From: Siphonobacter sp. BAB-5405
Lineage (GTDB): Bacteria; Bacteroidota; Bacteroidia; Cytophagales; Spirosomataceae
Length of the DNA: 33,670 nucleotides
Reading direction: 5' to 3'
Assembly: GCF_002872335.1 (NCBI RefSeq)
Contig: NZ_NJAG01000025.1
Coordinates: 55,640 to 89,309 of the forward strand
The notes under the pieces are model-generated. The model was given only the letters and a program-made list of their open reading frames with translations, was not told the origin of the DNA and ran no database searches. Both the position numbers and the translations under genes were made by a program. Positions 7,593-15,013 of this stretch are shown here, one piece after another. Each line of letters opens with the position of its first letter. The first letter of the stretch is position 1.

Positions 7593-9752
7593 TTAATTTT
7601 TATGCGTGGAGAGGTAACTTCTCAGTTGATCGACTTGTTCATTGCTTTGTTGAAGCACCTGCTGGTTGAAATTGATCTTTTCGTAGGTTTCCACCCAGAT
7701 TCGCACGCGATTCCGCTGATAGAAAATTTCCCAGTTGTCCTTGGTATTTTTAGCCTTGAATAACTGATCGAGCAATTCTTCCACCAACGCAAAAGACATT
7801 TTATTGAGGTCTTTCGCCCAGACGTCGAATTCATTCTGAATCTTGTAGAGACAGGCCTCCACGGAGCTGACGATGTAATTACGAATGTCTTCGGCCGTAT
7901 CCTCCCGGGACAGACGCACCGAAACATAATCCGGCGTCAGGATATCCAGGTGTTCCCGAATCCGGAAGTGTAGAAAACCTAAATACGACAACTGGAACTG
8001 AGCGAACGATTGTACGGGCAGGTGTAACGAAGGCATGGATTCCAGCTCCCGCAACAGACTCACCTCAAAAGATTCATGAGGGTGAACAAGGCCCGCCAGA
8101 CGACCTTCCGTTTTAAGAATATCAAAAATGCGTTGACGCACCTGCTGGATCACGTCATTGAGCGTATCACCCAATTTCAGAAACTCTTTCGTGATGAACG
8201 TGCGGTGCTCGTTCAGATATTCTTCGTACGTCTTATTATACGAGCCCAACGCATTACGGCTCAATTCAATATCCCGAATGGTCAGATTGGCGGCATATTC
8301 CAGACACGACTGCTTGATCTGATCGAATTTTTCCTGAATCTGCAGGTTGGGCGAATCCCGCAGGGCGTTGAGTTCTTTCAGGTTCTCTTCGCAGGCATTG
8401 GTTAATTCCTGCCAAAGGGTATTGAATAAGCTTTTGAAAGTGGCGAAATCCGTCATATCGTCGGGGGGAGTAAAAATTCCGTTAAAATAGTTAATTACCT
8501 GATGAAGGGCTCCATCGATACTGGTCATTTTCCGCTGGTATTCCAGAGCATATTGTTGATCCCAGTCATCGAGTTTATCCTGCATATCTTCCAGAACAGC
8601 CCGTAGTACGTTTTCTTCGACTTCCTCGGCACTGGCACAGTCTACCGTAACGATCTTGCTAAAGAACAAACCGTTGCGATCCGTACTGTCTTTTAAATCC
8701 TGGCAGTTCCGGGCATTGTCCGTCAAGGTCTTGGTATGATTCAGGAGCAGAAAGGAGCAGGCGGGCAGGCTGATGCCCGGAATCGCCATCTGTTCAAGGG
8801 AGTTTTCACAGAACTGATACAGGTCCAGATCGGCGGGTTCCCAGACGGCCCCCAACGCATCAGGTTTGCGGACAAAAAGAATAAAATCAATATCACTGGC
8901 CAGCGACCGAATCAATTTCTGCTCATTGACCAGTCCCGTATCACCCAGTCCCGGCATGTCAATCAGCGTAATCGGGCCTGCTTCCGCCAGGGGGAAAGGC
9001 GTGTCAATATGCACCTGTTTAACGGCCAGATAGGCGTAACTGGCCTCGCGGTTTTCGTTCACCTGGGCAATGTACTGCCGCACCTGATGCAGGGGAACTT
9101 CCTGCGTAAGGCCCGTCAGTAAGTGATTGAACGAGGAAAAGTTACGGTGAATTTCCTGGAGCTTCTGGTAACGGGCTACGGTAACCGGACTGGTATCCTC
9201 GGGCTGATCCGGTAAGGCCTGCGAAACGAACTCAGCCAGGTTGGCCGGACTATACTGCAAGTCCAGTTCCTGAAAATAAGGAGATACCGTTGACTGGAAA
9301 AAGCTCGTCCGGCTGTGAAATTCTACCAGAGCCCGGGCTTTGTGACTATCGTTGGCAATGACACTCATGACGCCCGTGCAGTGCGGGCCATTGCCGTCGG
9401 GAATGACCTGGGAATTCAGTCCGGACAGGCTTTGCAGCAGTCTGCTTTTTCCCTGGCGGGCTCTGCCAATGACTCCAATGCTGATGCTTTTGCGGGAAAA
9501 TCGCTGACTGAGCTGAACCAGATACTGTTGTTCTTCTTCAATTCGCTTGAGAAGCGTGGGCAAATTAGCCCGATCAATGGCCTGGATGACCTGGTCAGAC
9601 GCATGATCCGATATTTTTAGTTTAACATTTTCCAACACTGACATCGAGTGGCTCATCAAAGCGAGCCGCTGCATGTCCTGCGTGATTTTATCCGCAAACT
9701 GCCCCCGCTTCTGGATGATCTGCTGGATATTGGATACTATGAAATTAGGCAT
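7593..9752 (-). CDS. dynamin-like GTPase
   Basis: This 719-residue protein has a large dynamin-type GTPase domain at about residues 85-400. Motifs are G1 GRARQGKS (96-103), a G2 threonine at 126 (CTGV), G3 DMPG (265-268, within LIDMPGLGD) and a G4-like NHTK (338-341). The flanks are helical. The N-terminal 85 residues and the C-terminal 300 residues look like helical bundle/stalk segments. No clear transmembrane paddle or signal peptide is visible, so it is probably cytoplasmic and acts peripherally at membranes if at all. Bacterial dynamin-like proteins often occur beside a second GTPase, and here a smaller GTPase gene lies 186 bases upstream on the same strand. The exact function is unknown. 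It could be membrane repair, division or phage tolerance. Confidence 0.85.
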   Translation of the reverse strand: MPNFIVSNIQQIIQKRGQFADKITQDMQRLALMSHSMSVLENVKLKISDHASDQVIQAIDRANLPTLLKRIEEEQQYLVQLSQRFSRKSISIGVIGRARQGKSRLLQSLSGLNSQVIPDGNGPHCTGVMSVIANDSHKARALVEFHSRTSFFQSTVSPYFQELDLQYSPANLAEFVSQALPDQPEDTSPVTVARYQKLQEIHRNFSSFNHLLTGLTQEVPLHQVRQYIAQVNENREASYAYLAVKQVHIDTPFPLAEAGPITLIDMPGLGDTGLVNEQKLIRSLASDIDFILFVRKPDALGAVWEPADLDLYQFCENSLEQMAIPGISLPACSFLLLNHTKTLTDNARNCQDLKDSTDRNGLFFSKIVTVDCASAEEVEENVLRAVLEDMQDKLDDWDQQYALEYQRKMTSIDGALHQVINYFNGIFTPPDDMTDFATFKSLFNTLWQELTNACEENLKELNALRDSPNLQIQEKFDQIKQSCLEYAANLTIRDIELSRNALGSYNKTYEEYLNEHRTFITKEFLKLGDTLNDVIQQVRQRIFDILKTEGRLAGLVHPHESFEVSLLRELESMPSLHLPVQSFAQFQLSYLGFLHFRIREHLDILTPDYVSVRLSREDTAEDIRNYIVSSVEACLYKIQNEFDVWAKDLNKMSFALVEELLDQLFKAKNTKDNWEIFYQRNRVRIWVETYEKINFNQQVLQQSNEQVDQLRSYLSTHKN

Positions 9753-9846
9753 GGAGTCAATTCAATAAGAAAAGTGTAAGAAAAACACAGCGAGAATCCG
9801 AAAATCCAGTCATCCTTTTGATCAGGCACAAAACAATCCAGTAAGA

Positions 9847-9874
9847 TTACCTGACGACGCTCCGTCGCCAGTAA
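9847..9874 (-). other. intercistronic hairpin between the two GTPase genes
   Basis: On the minus strand, CTGGCGACG (complement of 9863-9871) pairs with CGTCGTCAG (complement of 9851-9859) around a three-base loop. The one non-Watson-Crick position is a G-U pair on the minus strand but an A-C mismatch on the plus strand, so the structure favours the operon's transcript. Flanking TTAC/GTAA can lengthen it with one bulged base. No U-tract follows, so a processing, stability or attenuation role is likelier than termination. Confidence 0.5.
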
Positions 9875-9938
9875 CCCTGCCTGAGCTGGCTCTGGAAATT
9901 AGCCGTCCGTGTGATTTCTGAACGAAACAAAAAAGCGG

Positions 9939-10865
9939 CTACCTGAGTACTTTCAGATTACTGTAGTTCAGGCACCGCGAGTGCAATCGTTCGTTCGTAG
10001 ATTTCAGGTAGTTAAGTTCTTTAAACAGGTTTCTGAAAAAGCCCATCAGGCCTTTCTTTCTTTTCAAATAATACTGCTCGAAAATGAAGGAAAATAAGTA
10101 GAGGTAAGGATATTCAATATTCTGGGGATTAAACTGATTGCGTTGCGTAACACTAAATACAGGCTTCCATACTTCCGTATTCAGGATTTGTACCTTTTTG
10201 TGATACATGAATGAAGCATTACCCAACGTTTGAATGGGAATGATCGCTGATTTAAGGTTATCCTGAAGACCCAGAAAGTCAAAAATTTTCTGGTACACTT
10301 CATGAATTTTCAGCGTTAAGTCCTTGGTCAGCGTATCATTGACCAGATACGTTTCGCATTTGGTTGGAATGAACAGAACCAGTTTTGTATCCGGATTTTT
10401 TTCTAGCCCCAGCTTCAATACATCCAATAGATTCTGGACATTGTTTTTACATTCTTCCATGTCGTTCATGACGGCTGACGAATCGATGGGAATGACAATG
10501 ACGGAAGAATCCTGAATAAAATTGACGACTTTTTCCGTATCATCCGTAATCCAGTTTCCCGGAATATCACGGAACGAAACGACCAGAAAAGGCTCTGAGT
10601 TTTTGTGAGAAATTTCTAACGGATAGGTGGATACAGCATCCGTTGACTGAATTCCATCGAAATAAGTAATGGTGCCCTTGCCCAGCGAGGCAATGAGCTT
10701 CTCCCTATTTTGATCTAACTGGGCAGCTAACTGGGAATCCAGGGTCAGGTTTAAACCAATACTACTGGCCAAATCGCGGCGGATGTTATCATCCATTGAA
10801 GATAAAAACGTAGTTTTTCCTTCACCGGATGCGGCTAGCATCGTGACATTAATAAAGGTTTGCAT
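9939..10865 (-). CDS. TRAFAC-type GTPase partner of the dynamin-like protein
   Basis: This 308-residue cytoplasmic protein has a GTPase-like core. A P-loop AASGEGKT lies at residues 11-18 (the usual first glycine is alanine). G3 DIPG is at 100-103 within VVSFRDIPGNW, and a G4-like PTKCE is at 167-171 after a hydrophobic strand. The arrangement recalls the TRAFAC GTPases seen in predicted bacterial conflict modules (double-GTPase or GTPase-plus-effector systems), but I cannot assign a Pfam family with certainty. The C-terminal 100 residues are aromatic and basic (YPYLYLFSFIFEQYYLKRKK), which could touch membrane or the partner protein. Base composition is visibly AT-richer than in most neighbouring genes. 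An AAGGAG sequence lies about 14 bases before the start codon. Confidence 0.7.
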   Translation of the reverse strand: MQTFINVTMLAASGEGKTTFLSSMDDNIRRDLASSIGLNLTLDSQLAAQLDQNREKLIASLGKGTITYFDGIQSTDAVSTYPLEISHKNSEPFLVVSFRDIPGNWITDDTEKVVNFIQDSSVIVIPIDSSAVMNDMEECKNNVQNLLDVLKLGLEKNPDTKLVLFIPTKCETYLVNDTLTKDLTLKIHEVYQKIFDFLGLQDNLKSAIIPIQTLGNASFMYHKKVQILNTEVWKPVFSVTQRNQFNPQNIEYPYLYLFSFIFEQYYLKRKKGLMGFFRNLFKELNYLKSTNERLHSRCLNYSNLKVLR

Positions 10866-10917
10866 GGGTGAATAATAAGCTCCTTGGACTTGGCGATTTA
10901 ATTGGATCAGGTCTTTA

Positions 10918-10934
10918 TCCTGAGCTATTCAGGA
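10918..10934. promoter_or_regulatory. inverted repeat upstream of the GTPase cassette, proximal
   Basis: TCCTGA (10918-10923) and TCAGGA (10929-10934) form a perfect 6-bp inverted repeat with a five-base spacer, about 53 bases before the start codon of the GTPase gene. It could be an operator or a small leader hairpin. A repeat this short can arise by chance. Confidence 0.25.
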
Positions 10935-10987
10935 GTGAAGGCCGTCATCATGGATCATATTTAGCACTGAGGTTGTCTTGATAAGGT

Positions 10988-11006
10988 ACAGTCTGGCGAC
11001 GACTGT
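10988..11006. promoter_or_regulatory. inverted repeat upstream of the GTPase cassette, distal
   Basis: ACAGTC (10988-10993) and GACTGT (11001-11006) form a perfect 6-bp inverted repeat with a seven-base spacer. It contains the 9-mer CTGGCGACG, which also forms one arm of the hairpin between the two GTPase genes, in opposite orientation. It lies about 120 bases before the GTPase start. It is a possible operator with weak statistical support. Confidence 0.28.
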
Positions 11007-11757
11007 TCGGCTCTATATCCGTATATGTATGAAGCGGCAATCATGAAATGATAATTTTTTAAGTGTAGGTGCTTAAACTTTACTTCTTTCATGACTCCGA
11101 AAGCAAATCTTTCTGGTATTTATTAAACGTATAATTTGCTTATAGTCAATACATTTTAAGGGACATGGCTGATTTCAAAAAGTCAACCTGTCAGGAAATT
11201 ATTGCGTTATGAATTAGATACCAAATAAACCGAGTGAAATGCTGAAAATAATTCCTTTCCGTGCAGAGCTTGTAGGAATTTGCTTAATTGATTATTAAAT
11301 GATAATAAATTTTAAAATTTCGGAGATGTTTTAGAAGCCCATTTCAGTAAAATTCCTTTCCGTCAATTACCCAGGATTTAGGGTTAAATTTTGTAAAATA
11401 TTATTTGAAACTATATAGATTAATTACTCGCATTGCTCTGATTATTAACGTAAAACAGCCAATTAGTAAAAGAATTAATTCTTCGTTTACTATAAAGACG
11501 AATGGAGATGATTAAAAACTTTCTTTACATGAATGTATCGCTAATGGTTATGTGAAGGCCTATAAAATACTAGTGTATTTAGTTATATTTAAAGTGTGAA
11601 TAGTTATAATTGTAATAAAAATAGTAGACGCTACTCAGGCACGCTTGCTGAGAGGAATTCTTTACCAAAACGGGACTATTCGTATTGCAGCCATGCCAGT
11701 ATTTAATTGATGAAGGCTCACGCACAGCAAATACGTAACCCTTTTCACTGGAAGTCT

Positions 11758-12171
11758 ATGAGAAAAATAACCTTGATCCTGGCTATTGCGGTAGGCTTTG
11801 TTGCGTGCAGGAGCGGACGTAATTCTGGTGTAAAAACAAGTCAGAAAGTAGGGTATACCTTTTCTGACTATAACCTGGCCCGCAAAGCCCCGGATCATTT
11901 ACGAACGCCGGAACAGCAGACAATGCTCATCCAATTAAGCAAAACCGTAGCGGATCATATGGTCGTTGAGCAGAATCAGCTGGTATTTAAAATGAGTGAA
12001 GAAGCGTTTGTTAAGAAGGGGATGCCGAAAGAGTTATACGCTGAGATTCAAAAGAATATGGAGACGAATAATAAATACCTGGCAACCATGGAGCCCTCAG
12101 AATTTGACCTGGATGAAATGCTGAAGAACTTCAAAGCTTCGATGAACAGGTTGGGTTCGTCAGCTAACTAA
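11758..12171 (+). CDS. small putative lipoprotein of unknown function
   Basis: The frame is open from 11707, but the ATG at 11758 is chosen because it starts a lipoprotein-type signal (MRKITLILAIAVGFVAC) with the cysteine at residue 17. The -3 residue is phenylalanine, so the lipobox is imperfect. The mature part of about 120 residues is mostly helical and charged. It includes a segment EQQTMLIQLSKTVADHMVVE followed by MSEEAFVKKGMPKELY. No enzymatic motif is visible and no family is recognised. The gene has its own terminator immediately downstream and is probably monocistronic. Its long AT-rich upstream region probably holds its promoter. Confidence 0.6.
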   Translation: MRKITLILAIAVGFVACRSGRNSGVKTSQKVGYTFSDYNLARKAPDHLRTPEQQTMLIQLSKTVADHMVVEQNQLVFKMSEEAFVKKGMPKELYAEIQKNMETNNKYLATMEPSEFDLDEMLKNFKASMNRLGSSAN

Positions 12172-12188
12172 TAATCATGATCCCAAAG

Positions 12189-12219
12189 GCCTGGGTTGAT
12201 TTCTCAACCCAGGCTTTTT
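12189..12219 (+). terminator. intrinsic terminator of the lipoprotein gene
   Basis: A perfect 11-bp stem (GCCTGGGTTGA at 12189-12199, TCAACCCAGGC at 12204-12214) with a four-base loop is followed by TTTTT. It begins 18 bases after the lipoprotein stop codon. This is a textbook Rho-independent terminator. Confidence 0.9.
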
Positions 12220-12277
12220 AATGTTCTGAAGGGATTTTGGCTAAGGTCGGATGTCCCAATTTCCACGTCTAAGCAAA

Positions 12278-12607
12278 TTACTGAAACACCACCTTCTCCG
12301 GTGTAGGATACTCTAGTAATTTCGAAAAATCCACTTTCCAGAAATCCAGATCCAGCAGGCGATTGTGTTCGTCCTTCGTAAGCGTAATAACGACGGGCGT
12401 CTGATCGGAGTCGATGTAATTGACCTGTACCACGTCACCCGCGTAGGCTTCGGGATTACCGCCGAGCGAAATGCTACCCATTTTTCCACCTTCGTATTCT
12501 TCCACCAGTTCATCAATGGGATAGTCTGCCGGGTTGAGCTGTACGTGTTGCAACATATGGTGAATGAGTGCTACTTCCTGTTCGCGAATGGGCCGTCGTT
12601 GATTCAT
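12278..12607 (-). CDS. small DUF6984-like protein
   Basis: This 109-residue soluble protein has a helical N-terminal part (RPIREQEVALIHHMLQHV), an acidic loop (ELVEEYEGGKMGSISLG), then beta-prone segments (GDVVQVNYIDSD, PVVITLTKDEHNRLLDLDFWKVDF). The N-terminal pattern R-P-I-x-E-x-E-x-x-L-I and the terminal DLDFWKVDF resemble what I remember of the DUF6984 family, whose function is unknown; I cannot verify this. No signal peptide is present. It is transcribed divergently from the GH127 gene, whose start is 190 bases away, so they may share a regulatory region without being functionally linked. Confidence 0.6.
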   Translation of the reverse strand: MNQRRPIREQEVALIHHMLQHVQLNPADYPIDELVEEYEGGKMGSISLGGNPEAYAGDVVQVNYIDSDQTPVVITLTKDEHNRLLDLDFWKVDFSKLLEYPTPEKVVFQ

Positions 12608-12721
12608 AACTACATGCGAGTAAAAGACAGGCGGCGTACGGTGCCGCTGATTGCCTTCAAAAATAAACGGTTCCCGGCAAACAGGCTAACATCCTACAGC
12701 CTCTGGTAAAATTCCCGGAGC

Positions 12722-12749
12722 TTTGCCAGTCGGTAATCGTCTACTTTTG
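12722..12749 (+). promoter_or_regulatory. Bacteroidota-type promoter of the GH127 gene
   Basis: TACTTTTG at 12742-12749 matches the -7 consensus TAnnTTTG exactly, and TTTG at 12722-12725 matches the -33 box. The 16-base gap is shorter than the usual 19-21. A start site near 12,756 would leave a leader of about 40 bases before the preferred ATG at 12798, which supports that start over the upstream ones. Confidence 0.55.
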
Positions 12750-12797
12750 ATCTACGCCCTGTATCCGCGTTTGTTCGTACTAAAGTGCCTGCTTACC

Positions 12798-14819
12798 ATG
12801 CTTAACCTCATTCGCCGTATTTCCATCGCCGGACTGGTGGGTTGTAGTACCCTCAGTCTGGCCCAGACCAACAGTCTGGTCAATACTTCCCAAAGTAAAT
12901 TTTCCCGCCTCCAGAGTCTGGATTTAGATGCCGTACAGTGGACGACGGGCTTCTGGGCCGACCGCTTCCGGGTATGCCGGGATTCCATGGTACCTCAGCT
13001 CTGGAAAACCTATACCGATGCGGACGTCAGTCACGCCTACCGCAATTTTGAAGTGGCCGCCGGGCTACAGCCCGGAGCTTTCAAAGGACCGTCCTTTCAC
13101 GATGGTGATTTCTACAAGACGCTCGAATCGGTGGCGAGTATGTACGCCCTGACCAAAGATCCGAAGCTGAATAAGCACATGGACGAGGCGATTGCCGTCA
13201 TCGGCAAGGCTCAAACGCCCGACGGATACATTTATACGAAAGCGATCATCGAGCAGAAGAAAACGGGTAAGAAGCAGATGTTTGACGACAAACTCAGTTT
13301 TGAAGCCTACAACTTCGGCCACCTGATGACTGCCGCCTGCATTCATTACCGGGCTACGGGGCAGACGAGCTTTCTCGACATTGCCCGAAAAGCCACTGAT
13401 TTTTTGATTGATTTCTATACCAAAGCCAGTCCTGAGCAGGCCCGTAACGCCATCTGTCCTTCGCACTACATGGGCATTACGGAAATGTACCGGACTACGC
13501 ACGAGCCGAAATACCTGGCTCTGGCCCAGAAGCTCATCAATATTCGGGGGATGAGTGAAGGTACGGACGACAACTCCGACCGCGTACCGTTTCGCGAGAT
13601 GAAGAAAGTGATTGGGCACGCCGTACGAGCCAATTACCTCTTTGCCGGAGCCGCTGACGTATTCGCCGAAACGGGCGATAGTACGCTGCTGTCTACACTC
13701 GATCTGGTGTGGGACGATGTCGTCAACCGCAAGATGTACATCACGGGTGGTTGCGGAGCTTTGTACGATGGCGTATCGCCCGAGGGCACTTCGTACCAGC
13801 CGGATACCGTTCAGAAAATTCATCAGGCCTACGGGAAAGCCTACCAGTTGCCCAACCTGTCGGCCCATAATGAAACCTGTGCGAATATTGGAAACTTGCT
13901 CTGGAATTACCGGATGCTACAAATTACGGGCGATTCCAAATACGCGGATGTGATGGAGCTGGCTTTGTACAATAGCATTCTTTCGGGCATTGATCTGGGC
14001 GGAACGAAGTTCTTCTACACCAACCCGTTGCGGGCTTCGGATGCGTACCCGTACCAGATGCGTTGGATGGGGGGCCGTTCGCCGTACATCGCCTTGTCCA
14101 ACTGCTGTCCGCCGAATACCGTCCGGACGATTGCCGAGGTCAGTAATTATCTGTATAGTACGTCAGATCAGGGTTTATGGCTGAATTTATACGGTAGTAA
14201 TCGGTTAAATACGAAGCTACCCGATGGGTCGCCGCTGGTCGTCTCGCAGGAAACGGACTATCCCTGGCAGGGTACGATCAAAGTACGCATGGAGAAAGTG
14301 CCGACTCGGGTCTATTCGCTTTTTGTACGGATTCCGGGCTGGTGTACGGGAGCCACACTGAGCGTAAACGGGAAAACGCAGTCCGCGACATCCGGCACGT
14401 ACGCCGAAATCCGCCGAACCTGGAAAGCAGGCGATGTGGTAGAAATCAAATTGCCCATGCCTGTACAATTGATGGAATCCAACCCGCTGGTGGAAGAAAC
14501 CCGCAATCAGGTGGCCGTGAAACGCGGACCACTGGTGTACTGCCTGGAATCCGTAGATAACCCTTCCGTACCCACGGATCAGGTGGCTTTATTAACCGAA
14601 ACGACCTGGAAAACGAAGCCGCTGGGGGTGGAAGGTACACAGGTGATGGTGCTGGAAGGGAAAGCTCGCCCATTAACGCCCAAGAACTGGAACCAGCAAC
14701 TCTACCGACCGCTCCAAACGCCCAAGCCTACATCCACCACCGTTCGCCTCATTCCGTACTACGCCTGGAGTAACCGGGGGCATTCGGAAATGGCGGTATG
14801 GTTGCCGGTGGTGCGGTGA
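12798..14819 (+). CDS. GH127 (DUF1680) beta-L-arabinofuranosidase-type hydrolase, exported
   Basis: The protein matches GH127 in length and sequence, an (alpha/alpha)6 barrel followed by beta-sandwich domains. The retaining mechanism in HypBA1 uses a zinc-bound cysteine nucleophile. The zinc ligands are conserved here: Glu359 and Cys361 in NETCANIGN, and the Cys436-Cys437 pair in SNCCPPNTVRT (numbering from the ATG at 12798). Other family blocks are GGCGALYDGVSPEGTSY, SFEAYNFGHLMTAA and the C-terminal RGPLVYCLE. The frame is open from 12723, but the ATG at 12798 is followed by a plausible signal peptide ending SLAQT and lies downstream of the promoter. Substrates are probably beta-L-arabinofuranosides; RG-II-active relatives act on other sugars. 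It converges with the DUF5703 gene. Confidence 0.92.
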   Translation: MLNLIRRISIAGLVGCSTLSLAQTNSLVNTSQSKFSRLQSLDLDAVQWTTGFWADRFRVCRDSMVPQLWKTYTDADVSHAYRNFEVAAGLQPGAFKGPSFHDGDFYKTLESVASMYALTKDPKLNKHMDEAIAVIGKAQTPDGYIYTKAIIEQKKTGKKQMFDDKLSFEAYNFGHLMTAACIHYRATGQTSFLDIARKATDFLIDFYTKASPEQARNAICPSHYMGITEMYRTTHEPKYLALAQKLINIRGMSEGTDDNSDRVPFREMKKVIGHAVRANYLFAGAADVFAETGDSTLLSTLDLVWDDVVNRKMYITGGCGALYDGVSPEGTSYQPDTVQKIHQAYGKAYQLPNLSAHNETCANIGNLLWNYRMLQITGDSKYADVMELALYNSILSGIDLGGTKFFYTNPLRASDAYPYQMRWMGGRSPYIALSNCCPPNTVRTIAEVSNYLYSTSDQGLWLNLYGSNRLNTKLPDGSPLVVSQETDYPWQGTIKVRMEKVPTRVYSLFVRIPGWCTGATLSVNGKTQSATSGTYAEIRRTWKAGDVVEIKLPMPVQLMESNPLVEETRNQVAVKRGPLVYCLESVDNPSVPTDQVALLTETTWKTKPLGVEGTQVMVLEGKARPLTPKNWNQQLYRPLQTPKPTSTTVRLIPYYAWSNRGHSEMAVWLPVVR

Positions 14820-14856
14820 GGTTTTTCGTGATGTGGATGTGGTACCTGACCTTTTC

Positions 14857-14903
14857 CCCCGCATTGCATACGGGGCTATTGTTGTTAAACCCCCTTCGGG
14901 GTT
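14857..14903 (-). repeat. composite two-hairpin repeat element (single copy)
   Basis: Read on the minus strand, a first hairpin (AACCCC/GGGGTT, 14888-14903) is followed by a 12-base spacer containing AACAACAATAG, then a second hairpin (CCCCG/CGGGG, 14857-14875). The order, spacer size and spacer core resemble the tandem elements at 20,263-20,437. It lies in the gap between two convergent genes and may also help terminate transcription. Confidence 0.55.
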
Positions 14904-14928
14904 GGGGCGTATAATAGAAGAGGTAACT

Positions 14929-14979
14929 GGTGCAGGTTTCCAAACCTGTACCTACGATCCGGCAGTTTCTAACTGCCGG
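14929..14979. repeat. paired palindromes, REP-like
   Basis: Two adjacent hairpins are visible. GGTGCAGGTTT (14929-14939) pairs with AAACCTGTACC (14942-14952), 11 positions with one G-T pair. CCGGCAGTT (14959-14967) pairs perfectly with AACTGCCGG (14971-14979) around a three-base loop. Six bases separate them. Paired GC-rich palindromes in intergenic DNA are typical of repetitive extragenic palindromes; they may also block transcription between the convergent genes. Confidence 0.55.
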
Positions 14980-15013
14980 GCTATGTTGTAATGCGGGAAA
15001 CTTAGAAACCAAC

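Larger units (their letters stand above)
10866..11757. other. AT-rich intergenic region without a recognised gene
   Basis: About 890 bases, strikingly AT-rich from about 11,040 to 11,640, separate the divergent GTPase and lipoprotein genes. I find no open frame of convincing coding character, no tRNA-like fold and no clear TAnnTTTG element. Two small inverted repeats lie on the GTPase side. The length and composition differ from every other gap in the window. Confidence 0.5.
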
